Part shown: positions 1 through 7,199 of the stretch, one piece after another | Layout: each line of letters begins with the position of its first letter | Position numbering within the stretch: the stretch's first letter is position 1 | Assembly (NCBI GenBank): GCA_900549755.1 | Contig: URPQ01000029.1 | Coordinates: 1-22,689, forward strand | Length of the DNA: 22,689 nt | Direction: 5' to 3' | DNA from: an uncultured Oscillospiraceae bacterium | GTDB lineage: Bacteria > Bacillota > Clostridia > Oscillospirales > Acutalibacteraceae | The notes under the pieces: generated by a model | Told to the model about the DNA's origin: nothing | What the model saw: the letters and a program-made list of their open reading frames with translations, nothing else | Database searches by the model: none | Translations under genes and position numbers: made by a program

Positions 1-2
1 GC

Positions 3-125
3 GCGCTTACTATACCAGAGCTGCAAAAGAAAGCAAAGCTCACCCTTGTTTCGGCTACCAGCATTGTTGAGGGCGGCGCGCACGACGTTATTCAGAAGGA
101 CACCTCATCGGGTCTTGTAAAATAA
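3..125 (+). CDS. C-terminal end of an unidentified protein (5' end outside the window)
   Basis: An open frame runs in from the left edge and ends at TAA, followed by a second in-frame TAA. It gives 40 residues ending in DVIQKDTSSGLVK. Only 16 bases separate it from the next start codon, so it probably belongs to the same transcript as the glycosyltransferase. The fragment is hydrophilic, shows no membrane segment, and contains no motif that I recognise. I assign no function. Confidence 0.6.
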   Translation, partial: ALTIPELQKKAKLTLVSATSIVEGGAHDVIQKDTSSGLVK

Positions 126-141
126 TAAACGGAGAGTAAAA

Positions 142-1113
142 ATGAAGCCTGTATTATATATTGTAATTCCCTGCTATAATGAAGAAAAGGTACTGCCTAT
201 AACAAGCGGAATGTTTTTGGAAAAGCTTAAAAGCCTTATTTCGGCGGATATTATATCGGACGACAGCCGCATTATGTTTGTAAACGACGGCAGCCGCGAC
301 AGCACATGGGATATAATAACGAAATTATCGGGTGAGCAAAAATACTTTACCGGGCTGTCATTAAGCCGCAACCGTGGGCACCAGAACGCACTGCTTGCGG
401 GTCTTACAGAGGCAGGCAAGCTTTGCGATATTACTATAAGTATTGACTGCGACGGGCAGGACGATATAAACGCTATGGACAGTATGGTGCGCGAATATCT
501 TGACGGTGCCGAAATAGTGTACGGTGTGCGCTCAAGCCGCGAGACCGACACATTTTTCAAACGCACAACGGCGCAGGGCTTTTATAAGCTTATGAACCGT
601 ATGGGCGCAAACGTAGTTTACAATCACGCCGATTACAGGCTTTTATCCGCCAAGGTTATAAAGGAGCTTGCTAATTTTAAGGAAGTAAATATTTTCCTGC
701 GCGGAATGATTCCGCTTGTAGGCTTTAAAAGCACCTGCGTTTATTACGAACGCCACGAGCGCTTAGCGGGAGAAAGCCACTATCCGCTTAAAAAAATGCT
801 TGCTCTTGCAATTGACGGCATTACCAGCCTTTCCACCAAGCCTATAAGAATTATAACCACCTTCGGGTTTGTTACTGCAATTTTAAGTCTTATAGGCATA
901 ATATGGTCGGTAATAGCCTTTGCGCTCGGCAAAACCGTGGCGGGTTGGGCTTCGCTTGTAACCATTATTTTCTTTTTCAGCGGAATACAGCTTTTAAGCC
1001 TCGGCGTAATAGGCGAATATATAGGTAAAATATATCTTGAAACAAAAGCAAGACCGCGCTTTATAATAGAAAAGCGCGCCGGCGACTTTGGCAGGACGGA
1101 AAATAATGATTGA
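142..1113 (+). CDS. Family 2 glycosyltransferase, GtrB/DPM1-like, membrane-anchored
   Basis: A 323-aa GT2 enzyme expected to move a sugar from a nucleotide donor to a polyprenyl-phosphate carrier on the inner membrane face. Visible signatures are VIPCYNEE near residues 8-15, FVNDGSRDST at 46-55, LSRNRGHQNALLAG around 74-87, and an acidic metal/nucleotide motif DCDGQDD at 102-108. The RGMIPLVGFK segment typical of the GtrB/CsbB branch lies near 192-201. Two hydrophobic helices at about 235-260 and 268-292 would anchor the C-terminus. Length and layout match bactoprenol glucosyltransferases. A GGAGAG site precedes ATG. The gene overlaps the next by 8 bases. The sugar is unknown, and no GtrA flippase or glycosyl-donor partner is visible in the window. 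Confidence 0.88.
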   Translation: MKPVLYIVIPCYNEEKVLPITSGMFLEKLKSLISADIISDDSRIMFVNDGSRDSTWDIITKLSGEQKYFTGLSLSRNRGHQNALLAGLTEAGKLCDITISIDCDGQDDINAMDSMVREYLDGAEIVYGVRSSRETDTFFKRTTAQGFYKLMNRMGANVVYNHADYRLLSAKVIKELANFKEVNIFLRGMIPLVGFKSTCVYYERHERLAGESHYPLKKMLALAIDGITSLSTKPIRIITTFGFVTAILSLIGIIWSVIAFALGKTVAGWASLVTIIFFFSGIQLLSLGVIGEYIGKIYLETKARPRFIIEKRAGDFGRTENND

Positions 1114-1792
1114 TATTAAAAACACAAATACAAGCGAGCTTTTAAGCCAGGCAAACGAAATTTTCGACCAGACAAGACCCTTTGCCGAGCTTATGATGCG
1201 CTACAAATGCGCTATGCTTGAAGTAAAAACCAAGCTTGACGTGCTCAACACGCAGCTTTCCCTTGAAAATGACCGCAACCCCTTTGAATCAATAGCGTGT
1301 CGGCTTAAAAGCGTACCCAGTATAATTGAAAAGCTGAACCGCAAGGGGCTGGAGCTTTCAGCCGAAAGCATTGAAAAAAATCTTAACGACGTTGCAGGTA
1401 TACGCGTTATATGCTCTTTCCCCGAGGATATTTATATTTTATCCAAGGAGCTTTGCACACAGGATGATATTCGCCTAATCGCCTGCAAGGACTACATAAA
1501 AAATCCCAAGCCGAACGGCTACCGCAGCCTGCACCTTATAGTGGAAATTCCGATTTTCCTTATGCCCGAAAAGAAATTTATGCGGGTTGAGGTGCAGTTC
1601 AGAACCATTGCAATGGACTTTTGGGCAAGCCTTGAGCACAAGCTTAAATATAAAAAGGATATAAAGCACGATGTTGAGCAGATTTCAGAGGAATTGCGCG
1701 AATGTGCCGAAGAAATAAGCCGACTTGATATGAAAATGCAGAGTATTCACCGAAAAATATACGGAACAGACGGCGAATCTGAAAATAAATAA
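1106..1792 (+). CDS. relQ: Small alarmone synthetase, RelQ/YjbM-like (p)ppGpp synthase
   Basis: A 228-aa single-domain RelA/SpoT synthetase that would transfer pyrophosphate from ATP to GDP or GTP, producing the stringent alarmone. The domain spans about residues 50-185. Signatures include FESIACRLKSVPSIIEKL (60-77), the NDVAGIRVIC core (94-103), NPKPNGYRSLHLIVE (133-147) and VEVQFRTIAMDFWASLEHKLKYK (161-183). There is no HD hydrolase, TGS or ACT domain, so it should be synthesis-only. I chose the ATG at 1106 over the TTG at 1088 because AGGACGG lies just upstream of the ATG. The start overlaps the glycosyltransferase stop by 8 bases, which suggests translational coupling. The symbol is by family resemblance. 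Confidence 0.9.
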   Translation: MIDIKNTNTSELLSQANEIFDQTRPFAELMMRYKCAMLEVKTKLDVLNTQLSLENDRNPFESIACRLKSVPSIIEKLNRKGLELSAESIEKNLNDVAGIRVICSFPEDIYILSKELCTQDDIRLIACKDYIKNPKPNGYRSLHLIVEIPIFLMPEKKFMRVEVQFRTIAMDFWASLEHKLKYKKDIKHDVEQISEELRECAEEISRLDMKMQSIHRKIYGTDGESENK

Positions 1793-1804
1793 AAAAATAT
1801 TACA

Positions 1805-1834
1805 AAAAGGGTTGCAATTTTGTAACCCTTTTGT
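1805..1834 (+). terminator. Hairpin after the relQ-like gene, terminator-like
   Basis: The arms AAAAGGGTT (1805-1813) and AACCCTTTT (1824-1832) form a 9-bp stem just 12 bases after the stop codon. The T-rich end of the right arm supplies a short U tract. The U tract is weak (TTTTGTTAT), so read-through is possible. The same bases carry the promoter of the next gene. Confidence 0.55.
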
Positions 1835-1840
1835 TATAAT
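1812..1840 (+). promoter_or_regulatory. Sigma-A type promoter of the M23 peptidase gene
   Basis: TTGCAA (1812-1817) and a perfect TATAAT (1835-1840) are separated by 17 bases. The predicted start of transcription near 1847 leaves a leader of about 25-35 bases. The -35 element and spacer lie inside the hairpin that follows relQ. Confidence 0.72.
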
Positions 1841-1870
1841 AGGGTTTATAGAAATTACAAATTGTAACTT

Positions 1871-3151
1871 TTGAAAGAAGTGACCGTTATTTTTAAGGAT
1901 ATTCTTAATAAAGAAACCTTACTTGAAATATTATCACAGAATAAGCTTTTAAGCAAAACTATATCCGTTTTAAGCGGTAAAAAGCTGCTTATGCGCATAT
2001 GCTCCCTTTGCATTATAGGTATGCTGGCGGTAGGCGTAAGTATAGTATCTGTCGGTATAACGCTCGGGTTCAAGGTAAACTATGCGGGCAGTATTATTGC
2101 CACAATTAAAAACGCAGCCGTTTTTGACGACGCTAAAAGCATAGCTGTTAAAAGCATTGAAAGCAGCAATGCCGCCGGGGCGATAAAGCAGCCCAATTTT
2201 AAAATGACCCTCACCGTTTCAAACAGGCTTTGCAGCGCTTTAAAGCTTGCCGACGCTATTATTGAAAACACAAATGATATTGTTGAGGCTTCCGCCCTTG
2301 TGGTAAACGGCGAAACCCTGCTTTGCGGCGAAACCGAGGAATTGGCTGAGTGCCTTGAAAAAAGCCGCACCCGCTTTGAAACAAAAGGTGCTGAGAACAC
2401 ATCGGAATTTACAGACGAGGTTAAAACCGAAAAGGGCTATTACCTTAAAAGCGAAATAGCGTCTGCGGACGAGCTTACAGCCGCCGCTGAAAAGCTTAAC
2501 GTTAAAACCGTATTGGTAATTACAACCGATACCGAAATACCCTTTACCACCAAAACGGTTAAAACAAGCAATGAGCTTATAGGCTATTCATCGGTTAAAA
2601 CTGCCGGTCAGAACGGCATAAACCGCAAAACCGAAAATGTTGAAAAGCTGAACGGTGAAGAAGTAGCCCGTGAGGAGCTTAAAACCGAGGTTGTTAAGGA
2701 GCCGGTAGAGCAGGTAACGCTTGTGGGCACGGCTAAAAGCACCGCCACAGCAGCGCAGCGCATTGCCGCCCGCAGCGAGGGGCTTATCTGCCCGCTAAGC
2801 AAAGGCTCGTTTGTTGTTTCCTCTTATTACGGTGACGGCAGAGGTCATAAGGGAATGGACCTTGCGGCAGACCGCGGCACGGGAATATACGCCTCAGCCG
2901 CGGGAACGGTTGTTTCCGCCGGGTTTGACGGTGCCTACGGCTACAGCGTGGTTGTAGATCACGGTAACGGGCTTAAAACAAGATACGCGCACGCAAGCGC
3001 GTTAAAGGTTGCAAAGGGCGCAAAGGTTGAGCAGGGCGATCTGCTGGCGCTGGTTGGCAATACCGGCAATTCAACCGGCAACCATTTGCACTACGAGGTG
3101 CTTGTGAACGATACCCGCGTAAACCCCGCACCTTATATCGGGCTTGACTGA
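1871..3151 (+). CDS. Membrane-anchored G5-domain M23 metallopeptidase
   Basis: A 426-aa zinc endopeptidase expected to cut peptidoglycan cross-bridges outside the membrane. A cytoplasmic N-terminus of about 40 residues is followed by one membrane helix (about 43-66), a variable extracellular region (70-215), a G5 domain (about 219-287, ending NGEEVAREEL...EQVTLVGT) and a C-terminal M23/LytM domain (about 305-426). All expected M23 ligand and catalytic positions are present: HKGMD (H326, D330), H374 in RYAHAS, and H405/H407 in GNHLHYEV. The start is weak: TTG at 1871 has no clear SD and GTG at 1880 sits directly against AAGAAG, so 1880 is an alternative. The gene is likely transcribed alone from 1812-1840. 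Confidence 0.88.
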   Translation: MKEVTVIFKDILNKETLLEILSQNKLLSKTISVLSGKKLLMRICSLCIIGMLAVGVSIVSVGITLGFKVNYAGSIIATIKNAAVFDDAKSIAVKSIESSNAAGAIKQPNFKMTLTVSNRLCSALKLADAIIENTNDIVEASALVVNGETLLCGETEELAECLEKSRTRFETKGAENTSEFTDEVKTEKGYYLKSEIASADELTAAAEKLNVKTVLVITTDTEIPFTTKTVKTSNELIGYSSVKTAGQNGINRKTENVEKLNGEEVAREELKTEVVKEPVEQVTLVGTAKSTATAAQRIAARSEGLICPLSKGSFVVSSYYGDGRGHKGMDLAADRGTGIYASAAGTVVSAGFDGAYGYSVVVDHGNGLKTRYAHASALKVAKGAKVEQGDLLALVGNTGNSTGNHLHYEVLVNDTRVNPAPYIGLD

Positions 3152-3165
3152 GAATAATAATTAAC

Positions 3166-3216
3166 AAAAAATCCTTTCTCTTCATATTCTGTGGAGAGAA
3201 AGGATTTTTTTATTTT
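3166..3216 (+). terminator. Strong rho-independent terminator after the M23 gene
   Basis: A perfect 16-bp inverted repeat pairs 3166-3181 with 3195-3210. It can extend inward by three more pairs, one of them G-U. It ends in T7, starts 15 bases after the stop codon, and is followed by the amidase SD. Confidence 0.85.
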
Positions 3217-3230
3217 CGGGGAGGATAAAT

Positions 3231-3968
3231 ATGCCTATAATATATTTAAGCCCGTCTACGCAGGAATTTAACCCCTACTACGGCGGAGGAAACGAAGAAT
3301 ACTATATGAACCTTATAGCTGACGCAATGGAGCCGTACCTTTCGGCAAGCGGAATACAGTTTACACGCAACACACCGGATATGACCGCTGCTTCCTCCAT
3401 AGCCGCGTCAAACGCCGGTAATTATGATTTACACTTAGCCCTACATTCAAACGCCGTAGGCAGCAACCAGCAGCCCACTGTGCGCGGAATAGACGTATAC
3501 TATTACCCCACCAGCGTAAACGGCAAGCGCTTTGCCGATATTGCAGCGAATAATTTACAGCTTATCTACCCGCTGCCGGGAATGGTGAAAACCGTTCCCA
3601 CCACAAGGCTCGGTGAGGTTGCGAGAGTGCGTGCGCCCGGCGTGCTTATAGAGCTGGGTTACCACGATAACCCGCTTGACGCCGACTGGATACGGAACAA
3701 TATAAACAATATTGCTGAAAATCTTGTTTTGTCGCTTACGGAATATTTCGGAATACCCTTTAATATGCCGCAGCCCATACAGGTAGGCTATGTTTCCACC
3801 GAGGGGTCTAATCTGAATATACGCTCCCGCCCGGATATCAGCGCACCGATAATCGGCAAAATACCGAACGGCTCGGAAATTGTAATTTACAACCGCCTGC
3901 CCGAATGGGACTTAGTGGGCTACAGCGGAGTTATAGGCTATTCAAGCAACCGTTATATTTCTGCCTGA
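3231..3968 (+). CDS. N-acetylmuramoyl-L-alanine amidase (amidase_3) with C-terminal SH3 domain
   Basis: A 245-aa enzyme expected to cleave the amide bond between MurNAc and the stem peptide. The amidase_3 domain covers residues 1-175 and a bacterial SH3 domain about 186-245 (GSNLNIRSRPDISAPIIGKI). Recognisable active-site elements are the glutamates at 22-23 (GGNEEYYMN), H72 in LHLALHSNA and the catalytic E141 in VLIELGYHDN. The usual first zinc histidine of DPGHGG is absent: the strand reads IYLSPSTQ, a variant I know from phage-like and clostridial amidases. There is no signal peptide. GGGGAGG precedes the ATG. It could be a spore, prophage-derived or unconventionally exported lysin. It lies directly behind another wall hydrolase gene. 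Confidence 0.85.
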   Translation: MPIIYLSPSTQEFNPYYGGGNEEYYMNLIADAMEPYLSASGIQFTRNTPDMTAASSIAASNAGNYDLHLALHSNAVGSNQQPTVRGIDVYYYPTSVNGKRFADIAANNLQLIYPLPGMVKTVPTTRLGEVARVRAPGVLIELGYHDNPLDADWIRNNINNIAENLVLSLTEYFGIPFNMPQPIQVGYVSTEGSNLNIRSRPDISAPIIGKIPNGSEIVIYNRLPEWDLVGYSGVIGYSSNRYISA

Positions 3969-3981
3969 ATAAAAGCGTAGC

Positions 3982-4026
3982 GGCTCCCTTCTTTTCGGCA
4001 AAGCCGAAAGAGGGGAGCCTTTTTTT
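3982..4026 (+). terminator. Rho-independent terminator after the amidase gene
   Basis: GGCTCCC at 3982-3988 pairs with GGGAGCC at 4013-4019. A second helix TCGGC/GCCGA lies inside, closed by an AAA loop, and T7 follows. On the opposite strand the hairpin is followed only by a weak T run, so it may also partly end the convergent zinc-ribbon gene. Confidence 0.88.
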
Positions 4027-4035
4027 AGCTTAAAA

Positions 4036-4473
4036 CTATTTTACAAACCTGCTTACGCGCGGTTTCTTTTTGGCAAATGGGTTGCTTGTGGGGTTGATTT
4101 CAGCCGAATAAGCGGCGCCGCAGCTTTGGCAGACGTCTGTTCCCGCCTTGTTTACCGTGCCGCATTTTACACATTCCCAAGTGCCGCGGGCGGCTTCGCC
4201 ATGGTATGCCGCAGGTACGGCAGACTCCGGCGAATTATAGGGATTTACTATATTCTCAAGCCCTTTGAGCTTTGTTCTGAGCCAAGTGGTTTCCTCGTTT
4301 AACTGCTCTATATCCTCGGTATTGCGTATTACCGAAATGGTAAGGGCTATTTGAAGAATACAGATAAACCCAGCAAGAACAGCCGTAAAGGCATCGCTGC
4401 CGATAAGCATAAAAAAGATGAATACACCGCTGATGATTTGCAGAAAAAGGAGAATGTAAAGCAGCTTTTTCAT
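4036..4473 (-). CDS. Membrane protein with C-terminal zinc ribbon, function unknown
   Basis: A 145-aa protein with two hydrophobic helices at about residues 4-25 and 29-48 and a short charged, probably coiled segment (about 52-76). A Cys4 zinc ribbon, CVKCGTVNKAGTDVCQSCG, has C101, C104, C115 and C118. The tail is basic (FAKKKPRVSRFVK). This resembles small two-helix proteins with a RanBP2-like or double-ribbon end found in Clostridia, but I know no function for it. AGGGGGAT precedes the ATG. It sits 12 bases downstream of ireB and is probably co-transcribed with it. Confidence 0.8.
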   Translation of the reverse strand: MKKLLYILLFLQIISGVFIFFMLIGSDAFTAVLAGFICILQIALTISVIRNTEDIEQLNEETTWLRTKLKGLENIVNPYNSPESAVPAAYHGEAARGTWECVKCGTVNKAGTDVCQSCGAAYSAEINPTSNPFAKKKPRVSRFVK

Positions 4474-4485
4474 ACAAATATCCCC

Positions 4486-4731
4486 CTACGCGCTCAAATA
4501 ATATTTTACAAGCGACTGCAAAAGCGTATCGCGGTCGATTTTTCTTATAAGATTGCGCGCATTGTTGTGGGTTGTAATATAAGTGGGGTCCTCGGACAAA
4601 ATATATCCGACTATCTGATTTATCGGGTTATAGCCCTTTTCCTTCAGCGCGTCGTAAACCAGGGTCAAAATATTCCTTATTTCCTGCTCTGTTTGGTCGC
4701 CTATTGAAAAGGTCATTGTTCTGTCATTCAT
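4486..4731 (-). CDS. ireB: IreB family regulatory phosphoprotein (UPF0297)
   Basis: An 81-aa protein matching the IreB/YrzL family in length and sequence. Conserved stretches are LTLVYDALKEKGYNPINQIVGYILSEDPTYI, then NNARNLIRKIDRD and LVKYYL at the end. In Enterococcus, IreB is the threonine-phosphorylated substrate of the PASTA kinase IreK and controls envelope-stress and cephalosporin resistance; the N-terminal threonines (NDRTMTF) are candidates here. GAGAGGTG precedes the ATG. In most Firmicutes it lies between alaS and ruvX; here it follows pheT and leads a zinc-ribbon gene instead. Confidence 0.93.
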   Translation of the reverse strand: MNDRTMTFSIGDQTEQEIRNILTLVYDALKEKGYNPINQIVGYILSEDPTYITTHNNARNLIRKIDRDTLLQSLVKYYLSA

Positions 4732-4761
4732 AAATTACACCTCTCACAACTGTTTATAATT

Positions 4762-4790
4762 ATTTTATACCTTTTTTCAAAAAAGTTCAA
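4762..4790 (-). promoter_or_regulatory. Candidate promoter for ireB
   Basis: On the minus strand TTGAAC (4785-4790) and TAAAAT (4762-4767) are 17 bases apart, leaving a leader of about 25 bases. I see no convincing terminator after pheT, so ireB may also be read by run-through from pheST. Confidence 0.5.
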
Positions 4791-4793
4791 GTA

Positions 4794-7184
4794 CTATTTT
4801 CTGAGCTCTGCGCCTGCGCTTTCAAGATTTTTAATTATTGCGGCGTTTACCGTATCAATCTCTTTATCGGAAAGCGTTGCGTCGGCAGACCTCAGCCACA
4901 CGCTGTAAGCCACGCTCTTTTTGCCCTCGGGTATTTGCGAGCCTGAGTATACGTCGAAAAGCTCCAGCCTTTCAAGCAGTCTGCCCGCGCCCTTGGTTAT
5001 AGCCCTTTCAAGCGCTCCTACGGGTAAGTCCTTATCGCAGAGCATTGCAAAATCGCGCTCAACCGCAGGGAATTTCGGCAGCGGCTTGTAAACGGTTTTG
5101 CGCTTGTTTATGTTAAGCAATACATCAAGCTTAATTTCCGCAACGTATACGCGGCAGTCAATACCGTATTCTGCGGCAACTGTCGGGTGAACCTCGCCGA
5201 AAACGGCTGCAACAGTGTTGTTTGCCTTTACAAGCGCCTGTCTGCCCGGGTGGAGATAAGGCTCTGCACTCACTTCATACTGCGTATGAGCGCCGCAAAG
5301 CCGCATTACACCCTCTATTATGCCCTTTAAGGTGAAGAAATCCTCATCCTTGCCGTAAATTCCCACCGACATTGTGGGTATCTCGTCGGGCTGCTCGGTT
5401 ATGGGCAACTGCTTTGCAATAAAACGCTTTGAAATTTCGTAAAATCTGCCGTCTGTTATCTTGCGGTTGATGTTGGTTGCCAGAACCGACAGCATACTTG
5501 TTGTAAGCTGGGTGCGCATTGTTGAATATTCGTCGCCGAGCGGGTTTATAATCTTAATTTGTCGGCGGCGCTCGTCGCTTTCGTCCAACAGCAGGGTATC
5601 AATAGCGGCGGAGCTTATAAATGAATAGGTTGCAATTTCACGGGCGCCCGCGGCGGTCATAAAGTCCTTTATTTTATCGCACTTTATACGCTCGGGCAGC
5701 TTTTTGCCGCGCACCACGTCGCCGCGCATCGGCTTGCCTATAATGTGGTCATAGCCGTAAATTCGCATAACCTCCTCGGCTAAATCGGCTCTGCCCTCAA
5801 TGTCATCGCGTATAGAGGGCACGCGCACGGTAAGCTCCTTGCCGTTTGCGGTGGTGGGCAAATGCAGACTGTTTAAAATGGAAACTATTTTTTCATCGGG
5901 CACGTCCACGCCGATAAGCTCCATAATTTTATCGGTTGTAACGTTTATAATTCTTTCCTCGGGCAGACCGTTGTTAAGGTCTATCTCGCCGTCAATAATA
6001 TCGCCCGCGTCAAGCTCTGAAATAAGCTGCAAGGCGCGCTCCATAGCGTAGGAAACATTCATAATATCAACGCCGCGCTCGTATCTGCCGCTGGCTTCGG
6101 TGCGAATACCGAGCGCTCTGCCCGTGTGGCGAATGTTATCGCGGCGGAACTTTGCCGACTCTAAGAACAGGTCGGTGGTGTCGCTTTCAATTTCGCTTTC
6201 CTTACCGCCCATTATACCCGCAAGGCATGAGGGCTTTTCGCCGTCCGCAATAACAAGCATATCGGGGGTCAAATTGTGGTCGGTGCCGTCAAGCGTGGTT
6301 ATGGTCTCGCCTTCTTCGGCGTTGCGAACGATTATTTTGTGCCCGCCTATATCGTTGTAGTTAAAGGCGTGCATGGGCTGACCCGTTTCAAGCATTACAA
6401 AGTTTGTAATATCAACAATATTGTTTATGGGGCGCATACCCGAGGCGGTTATGGCTTTTTTCATCCACTCGGGCGACTCTTTTATGCGCAGGTTTTTAAC
6501 CACCCTGCCTATATAGCGGGGGCATAAATCAAAATTGCGCACCTCGATGTCTATATAATCAGATATATTCTGTCCTACCGTTTTATATTCCGGCTTGGGC
6601 GCTTTAAATTCGGTGCCCAGCACTACCGAAATTTCCTTTGCAACGCCCAAAAAGCAGTTGCAATCGGGGCGGTTGGCGGTAATTTTAAAGTCTATTATAT
6701 AATCGTTAAGCCCCAAAACCTCGCGCATGTCGGTGCCCGGCTTCGGCTCGCCCTTTAAAATAAGTATGCCGTTAACCGCGGCGCCCTCGTAATCCGCCTC
6801 GGTAAGACACAATTCGCCGCCCGAGCAGAGCATACCGTTTGACTCGGTGCCGCGCAGCTTGCCCGCCACAATATGTGCGCCGTTCGGCAGGTAGCTGTCG
6901 TCAAGCGCTGCGGGAACGTAATCGCCCTCGTGTATATTCTGTGCGCCCGTAACAATTTGAACAGGTTCATTCTTACCCACGTCCATTTGGCATATCTGTA
7001 AATGGTCGCTGTTTTCGTGCGGAGTTATTTTTAAAATTTTAGCGGCAACAACGTTTTTAATGTTTTCGCCCTGCTTTTCCATTTCCTCAATTTCAAAGCC
7101 CGCCATTACCATACGGTCGCAAAGCTCCTCAACGGGAACGTTTATTTCAACATATCTTTTTAAAGCTTCAAGTGAAATTTTCAT
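4794..7184 (-). CDS. pheT: Phenylalanine-tRNA ligase beta subunit
   Basis: A 796-aa subunit of the (alpha-beta)2 synthetase, of full family length. Domains in order are the EMAP-like tRNA-binding domain (about 40-150, with NVVAAKILKITPHENSDHLQ), the B3/4 editing domain (about 210-390, containing MRPINNIVDITNFVMLETGQPMHAFN), and the B5 domain (about 405-475, ending EEVMRIYGYDHI). These are followed by the catalytic-like core and the C-terminal FDX-ACB anticodon-binding domain (about 700-795, KPLPKFPAVERDFAML). The B3/4 domain hydrolyses mischarged Tyr-tRNA(Phe). A GGGGG site precedes the ATG, which lies 15 bases after pheS, so the two subunits are made from one transcript. Confidence 0.97.
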   Translation of the reverse strand: MKISLEALKRYVEINVPVEELCDRMVMAGFEIEEMEKQGENIKNVVAAKILKITPHENSDHLQICQMDVGKNEPVQIVTGAQNIHEGDYVPAALDDSYLPNGAHIVAGKLRGTESNGMLCSGGELCLTEADYEGAAVNGILILKGEPKPGTDMREVLGLNDYIIDFKITANRPDCNCFLGVAKEISVVLGTEFKAPKPEYKTVGQNISDYIDIEVRNFDLCPRYIGRVVKNLRIKESPEWMKKAITASGMRPINNIVDITNFVMLETGQPMHAFNYNDIGGHKIIVRNAEEGETITTLDGTDHNLTPDMLVIADGEKPSCLAGIMGGKESEIESDTTDLFLESAKFRRDNIRHTGRALGIRTEASGRYERGVDIMNVSYAMERALQLISELDAGDIIDGEIDLNNGLPEERIINVTTDKIMELIGVDVPDEKIVSILNSLHLPTTANGKELTVRVPSIRDDIEGRADLAEEVMRIYGYDHIIGKPMRGDVVRGKKLPERIKCDKIKDFMTAAGAREIATYSFISSAAIDTLLLDESDERRRQIKIINPLGDEYSTMRTQLTTSMLSVLATNINRKITDGRFYEISKRFIAKQLPITEQPDEIPTMSVGIYGKDEDFFTLKGIIEGVMRLCGAHTQYEVSAEPYLHPGRQALVKANNTVAAVFGEVHPTVAAEYGIDCRVYVAEIKLDVLLNINKRKTVYKPLPKFPAVERDFAMLCDKDLPVGALERAITKGAGRLLERLELFDVYSGSQIPEGKKSVAYSVWLRSADATLSDKEIDTVNAAIIKNLESAGAELRK

Positions 7185-7199
7185 TTGTTTTTACCCCCT

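Noticed and set aside
4740..4793. Terminator between pheT and ireB
   Set aside because: The only pairing is an A/T helix, CTTTTT-TGA-AAAAAG, with no GC-rich stem or proper U tract; the same bases read better as a promoter.
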